Shown: positions 1 to 5,956, numbered from the stretch's first letter. The stretch: DNA of 8,611 bases from CAZVLE01 sp964627855 (GCA_964627855.1 CAZVLE010000096.1:1-8611), one strand, 5' to 3'. The notes: generated by a model not told the origin, from the sequence alone. Translations and numbers: made by a program.

Positions 1-632
1 ATAACCTGGTCGGCAATACGGCGGGCCTGAAAGATATTATGAGTAACCATAACTACAGTAATATCTCTGCTTTGGGCCAGGTTAATGATCATATCTTCAA
101 TCAGTTCGATATTGGCAGGATCGAGATTGGCCGTTGGTTCATCCAAAAGCAGCAGTTCAGGCTCGAAGGCGATTGCCCTGGCGATGGCTACCCTCTGGGC
201 TTCACCTCCCGACAGGGTGTCGGCATGCTGATTGGCAAGTTCTTCCATTCCAAGTTGATTTAAGAGGTTGTTAACCCTGGTTGCAATCTCTGCTTTAGAA
301 TACTTACGGGCTTTGAGACCGTAGGCAATATTACTCCAGACGCTGCCTTTAAAGAGGAGAGTTTTCTGAAAAACCATGGCCATCCTGCGTTGCAGGGCCA
401 GTTTTTCCTGACCGTTGGCCGGCGCCGGCTTGCCTCCGTAGTAGATTTTTCCACTATCGGCCGGGGTGAGCAGGTTGATAATACGCAGTAAGGTGCTTTT
501 TCCAGCCCCGCTGGGACCGATTACACCATAGATACAGCCCTTTTTTACGGCCAGTTTTCTTATATGCAAAACTTCCCTGTCATAGGCCTTATTAACTTCC
601 TTCATTTCCAGTAAAACTGTAGCGCTGCTAAT
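1..632 (-). CDS. tupC: ABC transporter ATP-binding protein, tungstate/molybdate type (partial, C-terminus off the left edge)
   Basis: This is the cytoplasmic ATPase that would power the adjacent permease, importing an oxyanion (probably tungstate). Reading the minus strand gives a continuous frame with Walker A GPSGAGKST, a Q-loop (VFQKTLLF), the signature LSGGE, Walker B LLLLDEPTANLD and the H-loop VTHN, in the order and spacing of an ABC nucleotide-binding domain. About 210 residues are inside the window; the rest lies to the left. The start is unusual. The ribosome binding site AAGGAGG (647-641) sits 8 bases before an ATT codon (632-630), whose last base is the first base of the permease TAG stop. 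The first ATG in frame is at 605-603 and has no good site. An ATT start fits the spacing and N-terminal length, but a start at 605 cannot be excluded. Family and role are sure; the tungstate specificity and symbol rest on the permease and leader. Confidence 0.88.
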   Translation of the reverse strand, partial: MSSATVLLEMKEVNKAYDREVLHIRKLAVKKGCIYGVIGPSGAGKSTLLRIINLLTPADSGKIYYGGKPAPANGQEKLALQRRMAMVFQKTLLFKGSVWSNIAYGLKARKYSKAEIATRVNNLLNQLGMEELANQHADTLSGGEAQRVAIARAIAFEPELLLLDEPTANLDPANIELIEDMIINLAQSRDITVVMVTHNIFQARRIADQV

Positions 633-1326
633 TTTTACCGCCTCCTTTCTGAATGTTGTAGAGGATGGAGTTGACTACAAAGGAGATCATAAGCAAAATC
701 AAGCCCAGGCCGATGGCCAGTTCAAAATTTCCCTTACGGGTTTCGAGAACGATGGCCGTAGTCATAACCCTGGTATGTCCGGCGATATTACCGCCGACAA
801 TCATCACTGCACCCACCTCTGCCACGACCCTGCTAAACCCGGTTATAATAGCCCCGAAGATGGCAAAACGAGATTCCTTAACCACAGTCCAGGAAGTCAA
901 TATGGAACCGGCCCCGAGTGAACGGGCCGTTTCCGCGATTTCGCCGCCTCTCGCCCTGATACCGACCATGGTCAGACCGGTCACGATCGGTGAGGCCAGA
1001 AATACCTGGGCAATGATCATTGCCGCCGGCGAATAGAGCAGGCCAAGCACTCCCAGGGGGCCCTGCCGTGAAAGAATCAGGTAGATAATCAGGCCTGCCA
1101 CTACCGGTGGCATACCCATGAAGGTAAAAATTATTTTGTTAAAGATGCGAGTTTTCTTCTCTTCTTTAGATCCCAGCAGGGTGCCGAGTGGAATGCCGAT
1201 TAAGGCAGCGATCATAATGGCCGTTATCGAGACTCGCAGGGACAGCAAGACTATTTGCAGCAGTTCGGGGTCAAGGGCAACAATGAGGCGAAAAGCTTCA
1301 AAAATTCCTTCAAGTAATCGATCCAA
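628..1326 (-). CDS. tupB: ABC transporter permease, tungstate-type (TupB-like)
   Basis: Membrane subunit of an oxyanion importer. The protein is hydrophobic with about five or six membrane segments and carries the binding-protein-dependent permease loop that docks on the ATPase (around IAETARSLGAG, then the helix before the final segments). The stretches FMGMPPVVAGLI and GFSRVVAEVGAVMIVGGNI are, as I recall the family, typical of TupB-like tungstate permeases rather than ModB. I place the start at TTG 1326-1324, because GGAGGT (1337-1332) lies 5 bases upstream. An ATG further out at 1353 would put that site inside the gene and would overlap the terminator stem. This gives 232 residues, a usual length. 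The stop overlaps the proposed start of the ATPase gene, so the two are translationally coupled. No substrate-binding protein gene lies between the leader and this gene. Molybdate or another oxyanion is the alternative substrate. Confidence 0.88.
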   Translation of the reverse strand: MDRLLEGIFEAFRLIVALDPELLQIVLLSLRVSITAIMIAALIGIPLGTLLGSKEEKKTRIFNKIIFTFMGMPPVVAGLIIYLILSRQGPLGVLGLLYSPAAMIIAQVFLASPIVTGLTMVGIRARGGEIAETARSLGAGSILTSWTVVKESRFAIFGAIITGFSRVVAEVGAVMIVGGNIAGHTRVMTTAIVLETRKGNFELAIGLGLILLMISFVVNSILYNIQKGGGKN

Positions 1327-1342
1327 ACTAATACCTCCATAT

Positions 1343-1371
1343 AAAAAACGCATTTCCCGCCGGAAAATGCG
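1343..1371 (-). terminator. Intrinsic terminator in the tupB leader (riboswitch expression platform)
   Basis: On the minus strand a 10-bp stem (CGCATTTTCC with GGGAAATGCG, one G-U pair) closes a 3-base loop and is followed by six T residues (1348-1343). It stands only a few bases before the ribosome binding site of the permease gene and after the folded leader, the place expected for transcription attenuation. A 9-bp hairpin just upstream in the RNA (1392-1370) overlaps the first two bases of this stem and could compete with it. Confidence 0.9.
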
Positions 1372-1393
1372 ATAATAATACAGTTACTATCGA

Positions 1394-1494
1394 ACCTTCT
1401 TTCCACAACGGGAGGCGTAGCCGTTTCCAACCGCACCCTATCGTCCATTTTTCATAACGCTAAGCATTTGTCTTAGAAAAAATGGATCGAAGGC
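1394..1494 (-). ncRNA. Probable Moco/Tuco-family riboswitch aptamer
   Basis: The 5' leader of the tungstate transporter, read on the minus strand, folds into a closed domain. GCCTTC (1494-1489) pairs with GAAGGT (1399-1394) as the base helix. Inside are a helix TCCATTTTT/AAAAATGGA capped by CTAAG/CTTAG, and an arm GGG-GCG/CGC-CCC ending in GTTG-GAAA-CGGC, a GNRA tetraloop hairpin. The core around CGCCTCCCGTTGTGGAAAG agrees with my memory of the Moco RNA motif, which senses molybdenum or tungsten cofactor and often precedes molybdate/tungstate transport genes. A terminator follows directly. Seen: the pairing, the tetraloop, the terminator. Inferred: ligand and family. Whether it is the Moco or the shorter Tuco form I cannot tell. 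Confidence 0.72.
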
Positions 1495-1524
1495 AATATT
1501 CTTTTGTCAATCTCACATGTGCAT

Positions 1525-1552
1525 TTTATAACAAGTCCCCCCCTCAGGTCAA
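1525..1552 (-). promoter_or_regulatory. Sigma-A type promoter for the riboswitch-tupBC transcript
   Basis: The minus strand has -35 TTGACC (1552-1547), a 16-base spacer and -10 TATAAA (1530-1525). Transcription would start near 1518, giving a leader of about 190 bases that contains the whole aptamer. The -35 box falls in the outer arm of the left REP-like repeat. Confidence 0.65.
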
Positions 1553-1560
1553 CCCCGTGC

Positions 1561-1588
1561 CAGGGGGACGGAGTACTTGACCCATTTT
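1561..1588 (-). repeat. REP-like repeat, left copy (inverted relative to 2361-2388)
   Basis: This 28-base stretch matches the reverse complement of 2361-2388 at about 25 positions; the shared core is CAGGGGGACGG followed by GTACTTGAC. Neighbouring bases add a dyad, GGTCAA (1547-1552) with TTGACC (1577-1582), so the unit can form a hairpin. Palindromic GC-rich units of this kind resemble the repeats linked to REP-associated (Y1) transposases. No transposase is in the window. Confidence 0.7.
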
Positions 1589-1927
1589 GTGGCAGACAGA
1601 TGGTATCCATTTATCAAATTTTCTCGTGACAAGATTGCTTAACTACTGCCTTTAATAAAAAGAATATAAACAAACAAGGAAATAAAGGAATTTGCTATTA
1701 ATTGAAGAAGACAATTTTTAACACTACGATCTCAACATCAACGAAGCTTTTAACTTCAACTCAACTGCAGTAAGAATTACCAATAAATGTAGTAGCTATA
1801 TGATCCAATAGGCAAAAGCGGGAAGCAGAATTCTCCGGGATAATGAAAATATCTTGATTTGAAGAGTATAGAATGTCTACATTAGTTTGAGTTTGATAAA
1901 TATAGTTGCAAGAAGGTAAATCAAGCG
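1589..1927. other. AT-rich non-coding stretch inside the repeat-bounded island
   Basis: About 340 bases without a supportable gene. The composition is clearly more AT-rich than the housekeeping genes to the right. Short open frames on both strands have neither ribosome binding sites nor recognisable motifs. I see no convincing riboswitch, tRNA or terminator. A promoter for the lipoprotein gene should lie near 1860-1920, where TATAGA (1867-1872) and TATAGT (1901-1906) occur, but neither has a good -35 box. Confidence 0.5.
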
Positions 1928-1943
1928 AAAGGTGGTTGCTAAT

Positions 1944-2321
1944 ATGCATATAAAGTGTAAAATTGTAGTTGCTGTTCTTATAGTTGCAGCAACGCTTATT
2001 ATTGGCTGCGCTGGTGGCACTGAACTATCTGTAACAGCACCTGAAGAGGTAGATGTGCAAAGTGCTATAATAAGAAGTGATGGAACCTTAATAAGCAAAT
2101 TTTCCACGGCAAAAAGCGGGACCTTAGAACTGACCCTGAACTTAAATACCAGGGTGACACCAGAGCACAATCCAAATCTTTTAAGCGGTGAAATAAGTAT
2201 ATCTACTAATACAGCTTTTTCAATGGATGTAAATGCCGGAGAGGAATATGACATTTCACCTCAATTGAATATTCCAGGCGGAGAAATAACTTCGGGAACA
2301 TTGACGTTTACATTTAAATAA
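1944..2321 (+). CDS. Small predicted lipoprotein of unknown function
   Basis: I do not recognise the family. From ATG 1944 the product is 125 residues. It starts with a short positive stretch (MHIKCK), a hydrophobic segment and the lipobox LIIGC, with Cys22 as the predicted lipidated residue followed by AGG. This points to a protein exported by Sec, cut by signal peptidase II and anchored on the outer face of the membrane. The mature part is rich in Thr, Ser, Ile and Asn with alternating hydrophobic residues (for example GTLELTLNLN and GTLTFTF), suggesting a small beta-sandwich. AAAGGTGG (1928-1935) lies 8 bases before the ATG and excludes the GTG at 1932. The gene is AT-rich, stands alone between the two inverted repeats, and has no terminator of its own. 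It may be acquired cargo. Confidence 0.7.
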   Translation: MHIKCKIVVAVLIVAATLIIGCAGGTELSVTAPEEVDVQSAIIRSDGTLISKFSTAKSGTLELTLNLNTRVTPEHNPNLLSGEISISTNTAFSMDVNAGEEYDISPQLNIPGGEITSGTLTFTFK

Positions 2322-2351
2322 AAGTCTGATAGAGAGGCGCGGTGAGTTTAA

Positions 2352-3113
2352 GTGTGCTTAATAATGAGTCAAGTACCCCGTCCCCCTGACTCTTTTACAG
2401 CTCTGAGGAAGCAGATCATGAAATTGCTTAAGGATCGCTCTGTGGCAACGAGCCAGGTGCGTATTTCCTGTCGTACCCTGAGCCCGGAAGAAGCCCTTGG
2501 TAATCCCTGCCGGGACGATTTTCCCCTGCAGAAAGGCAGAGAGAAACTGATGCAGGCAGAAATAGGGCCTTACAGGGGACAGGCTTTCACTGATCGGCCA
2601 GGTAATCTGGAAGGCACTCTGGAAGAAATTTTACTGCTTCCACCGCTAAACAACTTTAACCGGGCAGCCATAATCGCTGCCTTGAATGCTCTTTTAAGAT
2701 CAAGGAATGATATTGAGGCTACCGTTCATTGCCGGGATGAAGGGCCGCGCCTCTGTGGGGAAGCACTTGTCGACCATATAAGCCAAAAATATGGGTGCCC
2801 GAAAGTTGTGCTGATTGGCCTGCAGCCGGCTATGGCTGAAGCGCTTGCCCGGTCATTTCCCCTGAGCATTTATGACCTCGATCCTGCCAATAGGGGTAAA
2901 AAGTTTAGCCAAACAGTGGTCGAAACAGGTTCCTATGATGTTGCTGACCTTGAAAAAGGTTGTGACCTTTTTATTGTAACCGGCAGTACTATCATTAATG
3001 GTAGCATTGATCAGTTTCTCGAGCTTAAAAAGCCGGTAATATTTTTTGGTACGACCATTGCCGGTCCGGCACAACTGCTGGCCTTAAATCGCTTTTGTTC
3101 CCAGGCCCAGTAA
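2352..3113 (+). CDS. DUF4213/DUF364 (putative heavy-metal chelation) protein
   Basis: A 253-residue protein of the DUF364 family, whose solved member from Desulfitobacterium combines an enolase-like N-terminal domain with a Rossmann-like C-terminal domain and was proposed to bind metals. Here the N-terminal domain covers about residues 15-125 (NNFNRAAIIAALNALLRS at its end). The C-terminal domain covers about 135-250, with KVVLIGLQPAMAEAL, a YDLDP segment, DLFIVTGSTIINGS and FFGTTIAGPAQLLALNRFC, all characteristic as I recall them. The GTG at 2352 has GGTGAG 5 bases upstream; ATG 2364 is an alternative. Residues about 6-14 (SQVPRPPDS) are encoded by the right REP-like repeat, so the native N-terminus may have been replaced or extended. 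A later ATG at 2418 with AGGAAG before it would cut into the first helix. Nearness to tungstate transport suggests a role in metal or metal-cofactor handling; this is inference. Confidence 0.8.
   Translation: MCLIMSQVPRPPDSFTALRKQIMKLLKDRSVATSQVRISCRTLSPEEALGNPCRDDFPLQKGREKLMQAEIGPYRGQAFTDRPGNLEGTLEEILLLPPLNNFNRAAIIAALNALLRSRNDIEATVHCRDEGPRLCGEALVDHISQKYGCPKVVLIGLQPAMAEALARSFPLSIYDLDPANRGKKFSQTVVETGSYDVADLEKGCDLFIVTGSTIINGSIDQFLELKKPVIFFGTTIAGPAQLLALNRFCSQAQ
2361..2388 (+). repeat. REP-like repeat, right copy, lying in the DUF364 coding sequence
   Basis: Inverted partner of 1561-1588. With flanking bases it forms a clean hairpin: GAGTCA (2366-2371) and TGACTC (2387-2392) around a 15-base C-rich loop. 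It is read in frame as codons near the start of the DUF364 protein. No target-site duplication is visible outside the pair. Confidence 0.7.
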
Positions 3114-3123
3114 ATGCAGTTTT

Positions 3124-3150
3124 AGCCTGTAAACAAGGCTGTTTATGTTT
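3124..3150 (+). terminator. Weak possible terminator after the DUF364 gene
   Basis: AGCCT (3124-3128) and AGGCT (3136-3140) form a 5-bp hairpin with a 7-base loop, followed by the T-rich GTTTATGTTT. The stem is short and the T tract interrupted, so termination would be inefficient. AGCCTGT recurs at 3156-3162. Confidence 0.3.
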
Positions 3151-3177
3151 GACAAAGCCTGTTTGACATGTTAAAAT
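3149..3177 (+). promoter_or_regulatory. Promoter of the rplU-rpmA operon
   Basis: TTGACA (3149-3154), a 17-base spacer and TAAAAT (3172-3177) make a near-consensus vegetative promoter, with a start near 3184. A second TTGACA occurs at 3163-3168, with TAGATT 15 bases on, so a weaker overlapping promoter is possible. Both lie after the DUF364 stop and before the L21 leader. Confidence 0.75.
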
Positions 3178-3183
3178 TTGCTT

Positions 3184-3271
3184 TAGATTTACAACCGCAC
3201 GAAGAAGGTCCAAAATGCCCCGTTGTATATTGGGCTACCAGCTTCGGCGAGTCCTTACGGGGGGTTTATTT
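3184..3271 (+). ncRNA. Structured 5' leader of rplU (L21-leader-like, putative autoregulatory)
   Basis: The roughly 88-base leader folds on paper as a nested hairpin. CCCCGT (3218-3223) pairs with ACGGGG (3257-3262), GGGCT (3232-3236) with AGTCC (3250-3254), and a C(TTCG)G tetraloop caps it. The G run that serves as ribosome binding site (3259-3264) is inside the outer stem, so folding would hide it. Its place before rplU and its size match the L21 leader elements described in low-GC Gram-positives; binding by L21 itself is inference. An ATG at 3215, in frame with rplU, lies in the leader but has no binding site. Confidence 0.55.
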
Positions 3272-3583
3272 ATGTACGCAATCATTGAAACCGGCGGTAA
3301 ACAGTACCGCGCAGAAGAAGGTAAAGTTATCCGCGTGGAAAAGCTTCCAGCGGAAAAAGGCGAGAAGGTAAAATTTGACCGGGTCCTTATGTTTAACGAT
3401 GGCCAGGAAATGAAAATTGGTAAACCCTACCTGGAAAAGGCTGAGGTAGAGGGCAAGGTTGTCAGGATCGGACGAGATAAGAAAATCATTGTTTTCAAGT
3501 ACAAACCAAAAAAGAATTACAGTCGCAAGCAGGGTCACAGGCAGCCTTACACGGAAGTTCTTATCGATAAGATATCTGTTTAA
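3272..3583 (+). CDS. rplU: 50S ribosomal protein L21
   Basis: Structural protein of the large ribosomal subunit that contacts 23S rRNA and L20. The 103-residue length is standard. It begins MYAIIETGGKQYR, the usual L21 N-terminus, and ends with the family signature KYKPKKNYSRKQGHRQPYTEV, where the Lys/Arg-rich segment and GHRQ contact rRNA. The start is ATG 3272, with a G-rich binding site 7 bases upstream. The in-frame ATG at 3215 would add 19 residues foreign to L21 and is rejected. rpmA follows after 47 bases in the same transcript. The small protease gene prp, found between these two genes in many Firmicutes, is absent. Translation is probably controlled by the leader, whose stem covers the binding site. 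Confidence 0.97.
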   Translation: MYAIIETGGKQYRAEEGKVIRVEKLPAEKGEKVKFDRVLMFNDGQEMKIGKPYLEKAEVEGKVVRIGRDKKIIVFKYKPKKNYSRKQGHRQPYTEVLIDKISV

Positions 3584-3630
3584 CAGTCGACTATTTTTAG
3601 GCAAAGTGGTATGAAAGAGAGGTGTTTTAG

Positions 3631-3903
3631 ATGGCTCATAAAAAAGGGGTTGGCAGTTCCCGTAACGGCAGGGACAGCAATGCAAAGAGACTGGGTGTCA
3701 AGCGCTACGGTGGGCAGCAGGTTAAAGCAGGTAGTATTTTGATCAGGCAGAGAGGAACCCGTTTTCATCCGGGACTCAATGTTAAAAAAGGTAGTGATGA
3801 TACCCTGTTTGCCACTGCAGACGGCAGGGTTGTTTTTGAATATAACAATCGCGCTAAAAAGCAGGTTAGCGTTTACCCAGAAGAAGTAGCGGCAGCAAAT
3901 TAA
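3631..3903 (+). CDS. rpmA: 50S ribosomal protein L27
   Basis: Large-subunit protein whose N-terminal tail reaches the peptidyl transferase centre. At 90 residues it is complete, opening MAHKKGVGSSRNGRDS and continuing with KRLGVKRYGGQ and the conserved IRQRGTRFHPG block. The mature-type N-terminus begins directly at the start codon. There is no cleavable extension of the LQFFA type seen in Staphylococcus and Bacillus, so no processing by Prp is needed, in keeping with the missing prp gene. GAGAGGTG lies just before the ATG. It shares the rplU promoter, and the transcript ends at the strong terminator 8 bases after the stop. Confidence 0.98.
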   Translation: MAHKKGVGSSRNGRDSNAKRLGVKRYGGQQVKAGSILIRQRGTRFHPGLNVKKGSDDTLFATADGRVVFEYNNRAKKQVSVYPEEVAAAN

Positions 3904-3910
3904 AGTAATG

Positions 3911-3942
3911 AGGTCCGGGTTTTGCCCGGACCTTTGTTTTTT
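3911..3942 (+). terminator. Rho-independent terminator of rplU-rpmA
   Basis: AGGTCCGGG (3911-3919) and CCCGGACCT (3925-3933) make a perfect 9-bp GC-rich stem around a 5-base loop, followed by TTGTTTTTT. No clear promoter is visible between it and obgE, so obgE may depend on partial read-through or on a promoter I cannot recognise. Confidence 0.95.
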
Positions 3943-3978
3943 ATCCTGGCAAGTAGCCCTGCAGGTGATTCTAATTAA

Positions 3979-5259
3979 ATGTTTGTAGATGAATTGGCCC
4001 TTTCAGTACGCGGTGGTCGCGGTGGCAATGGTGCGGTTTCTTTCCGTCGGGAAAAGTATGTTCCCAAGGGCGGTCCTGATGGCGGCGACGGCGGCGACGG
4101 CGGCAGTGTTTACCTGGTGGCAGATCCATCGAAGCACAGCTTCCTTGATTTACGTTACCGGCGAATTTTTAAAGCGACAGATGGCGGGCATGGGCGGACC
4201 AAGAATAGACATGGTGCCAGGGGCACCGATCTCTTCATCCAGGTTCCACTGGGCACGATAGCCCGTGATGATAAAAATAATATTATTGCCGACTTAACTT
4301 CGGCCAACCAGAGAGCTCTCGTCGTTGCCGGTGGAAAAGGGGGTAAAGGTAATGCCCGCTTTGCCGGTTCCCGTATACGTGCTCCCCGCCTGGCGGAGAG
4401 AGGTCTGCCCGGAGAAGAAAAACAGATTAATCTTGAGTTAAAACTTCTGGCCCAGGTAGGACTGGTCGGTTTTCCTAATGCTGGTAAGTCAACTCTGCTC
4501 AGATCCATATCCGAGGCAAAACCTAAAGTAGCTGATTATCCTTTTACTACTCTTGCGCCCAATCTGGGAGTGGTCAGGGTGGGTGATGAGGGCAGTTTTG
4601 TAGTTGCCGACTTACCCGGCCTAGTTGAGGGTGCCCACGGGGGAGCAGGTCTCGGACACCAATTCCTACGCCACGTGGAAAGGAATTTACTCCTCTTATT
4701 TTTAATCGATCTATCGCCCCAGGCTCACCCTGAACCTGAAGAAGCGTACTCACAGCTCAAGAAAGAATTAACTCTCTATAGCTCCCGGCTTTCCAAATTC
4801 CCGCGTGTAGTAGTTGGTAATAAGCTCGATCTAAGTGGCAGTGCCGAGCGTTTTCAGACCCTTCAGGAGAAAATTAGAGCTGAAGAGGAAGGCACTGTTC
4901 CTGTATTTGCCATCTCAGCGGCAACGAAAGAAGGCGTTAGTAGCCTAATTCGTTTTTTATTTACCCGGGTTAATGAACTCTCTGAAGGAAAATCGCCACT
5001 TGATGAGGAAGAAATAATCAGGCCGTTCGAAAGTGATCACCTGCCGCTTCAAGTTGAGAAGGTTGACGCTATCTATGTAGTGACCGGAACAGCAGTAGAA
5101 AGGGCCGCCGCCAAAACTGATTTTGAGAATGAAGAAGCAGTACTGCGTTTTCAGAATTACTGCCGGCGCATTGGCCTGGAAAAGGAACTTAAAAAAAAGG
5201 GTATAAAAGAAGGCGATACTGTACGCATCGGGGAAGAAGAATTTTTCTATTACGATTAA
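3979..5259 (+). CDS. obgE: GTPase Obg/CgtA, ribosome assembly and stress GTPase
   Basis: Essential GTPase that binds the 50S subunit late in assembly and responds to (p)ppGpp. The 426-residue protein has the three domains of Firmicutes Obg. The glycine-rich Obg fold covers about residues 1-158 (RGGRGGNGAVSFRREK, then a GGDGGDGG repeat). The G domain has G1 GFPNAGKST at 164-172, G2 in the YPFTT segment, G3 DLPGLVEGA from 211 and G4 NKLD at 281-284, with an SAA segment as G5. A C-terminal OCT domain covers about 345-426 and ends in the acidic-aromatic EEEFFYYD. AGGTGA (3962-3967) precedes the ATG by 11 bases, rather far. nadD follows after 19 bases, so the two are co-transcribed. This gene begins the run through rsfS. 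No key residue is missing. Confidence 0.97.
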   Translation: MFVDELALSVRGGRGGNGAVSFRREKYVPKGGPDGGDGGDGGSVYLVADPSKHSFLDLRYRRIFKATDGGHGRTKNRHGARGTDLFIQVPLGTIARDDKNNIIADLTSANQRALVVAGGKGGKGNARFAGSRIRAPRLAERGLPGEEKQINLELKLLAQVGLVGFPNAGKSTLLRSISEAKPKVADYPFTTLAPNLGVVRVGDEGSFVVADLPGLVEGAHGGAGLGHQFLRHVERNLLLLFLIDLSPQAHPEPEEAYSQLKKELTLYSSRLSKFPRVVVGNKLDLSGSAERFQTLQEKIRAEEEGTVPVFAISAATKEGVSSLIRFLFTRVNELSEGKSPLDEEEIIRPFESDHLPLQVEKVDAIYVVTGTAVERAAAKTDFENEEAVLRFQNYCRRIGLEKELKKKGIKEGDTVRIGEEEFFYYD

Positions 5260-5278
5260 GTGAAGGAGTCGTTCCTTA

Positions 5279-5926
5279 TTGCTTTTCAACGCTTACCGTA
5301 ACAAAGCTGGTAGTCTCAACATCGGTCTGATGGGTGGAACGTTTGACCCCATCCACATGGGTCACCTGGTTACTGCTGAAGAAGCGAGGCAGCAGTTTGA
5401 TCTTGATTATGTAATTTTTGTGCCTACCGGTATACCACCGCACAAGGAAAAAGAAGCGGTTTCACTTCCCGAGCATCGTTACCTGATGACTTCGCTGGCT
5501 GTTATGTCAAACCCCTCTTTTTTCGTTTCTCGAATCGAAATAGATCAAAAAACACCAACTTATACCATCGATACGGTCAGGCATTTTTCTTTTAGCAAAG
5601 ATCCGGGTCTGGAAGTTTTTTTCATTACCGGCGCCGATGCTATACTAGAAATATTTACCTGGAAGGATTACGAAGAACTGCTTGAGCTCTGCACGTTCAT
5701 TGCTGTATCCAGGCCAGGGTATTCACTTGACCATTTTCATGAAACCCTTGATCGGTCCTGCCCTGCTCTCAAGCAGAAAGTGCACCTCTTGGAGATTCCA
5801 GCATTGGCCGTATCTTCAACTTTTATCCGTGAACGGGTGGCTTTGAGCAAAACGATCAAGTACTTAACGCCTGAACCGGTCGAACAATATATTAAGAAAC
5901 ATGGTTTGTATAGCAGTAAAGGTTAA
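5279..5926 (+). CDS. nadD: Nicotinate-nucleotide adenylyltransferase
   Basis: Converts nicotinate mononucleotide and ATP to deamido-NAD, the shared step of NAD synthesis. The 215-residue protein has the nucleotidyltransferase motif GGTFDPIHMGH (residues 19-29), FITGADAI in the middle and the C-terminal SSTFIR (179-184), all diagnostic for NadD. The start is TTG 5279, with AAGGAG 10 bases upstream. No ATG lies between it and the motif except the Met at residue 18, which would remove the first strand. The TTG start leaves an N-terminal extension of about 13 residues (LFNAYRNKAGSLN) before the core strand, slightly longer than usual. obgE is 19 bases upstream, and yqeK follows after the RRM gene, as in many Clostridia. 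Confidence 0.96.
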   Translation: MLFNAYRNKAGSLNIGLMGGTFDPIHMGHLVTAEEARQQFDLDYVIFVPTGIPPHKEKEAVSLPEHRYLMTSLAVMSNPSFFVSRIEIDQKTPTYTIDTVRHFSFSKDPGLEVFFITGADAILEIFTWKDYEELLELCTFIAVSRPGYSLDHFHETLDRSCPALKQKVHLLEIPALAVSSTFIRERVALSKTIKYLTPEPVEQYIKKHGLYSSKG

Positions 5927-5936
5927 ATCGGTTTTG

Positions 5937-5956
5937 ATAACCTGGAAACAGGTTAT
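5937..5956. promoter_or_regulatory. Perfect 20-base dyad upstream of the RRM gene (operator or RNA hairpin)
   Basis: ATAACCTG, then GAAA, then CAGGTTAT: two perfect 8-base arms. A consensus -10 box TATAAT (5954-5959) overlaps the right arm, and GTTTTG (5931-5936) stands 17 bases before it. As DNA this would be an operator within a promoter spacer. As RNA it is a hairpin with a GNRA tetraloop in the nadD-RRM gap. A start near 5966 would place the ribosome binding site at the very 5' end of the message, which argues against a standard promoter here. Confidence 0.5.

Noticed and set aside
665..1036. 123-codon plus-strand open frame
   Set aside because: Antisense of the permease; hydrophobic composition follows from the membrane segments on the real strand.
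1795..1860. Possible cyclic di-GMP-type riboswitch upstream of the lipoprotein (GGCAAAAGC, CTCCGG)
   Set aside because: The fragments do not form the expected two-helix aptamer with its tetraloop and receptor; only short chance similarity.
1761..1949. 62-codon minus-strand open frame in the AT-rich island
   Set aside because: No ribosome binding site, no recognisable motif, and it overlaps the start region of the lipoprotein gene, which has a good site on the other strand.
4081..4104. Tandem 9-base GC-rich repeat inside obgE
   Set aside because: It encodes the conserved GDGG-type glycine repeats of the Obg fold, so it is protein-driven and not a separate element.
4155..4508. 117-codon minus-strand open frame
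   Set aside because: Shadow of obgE, in the glycine-rich and G1 region.
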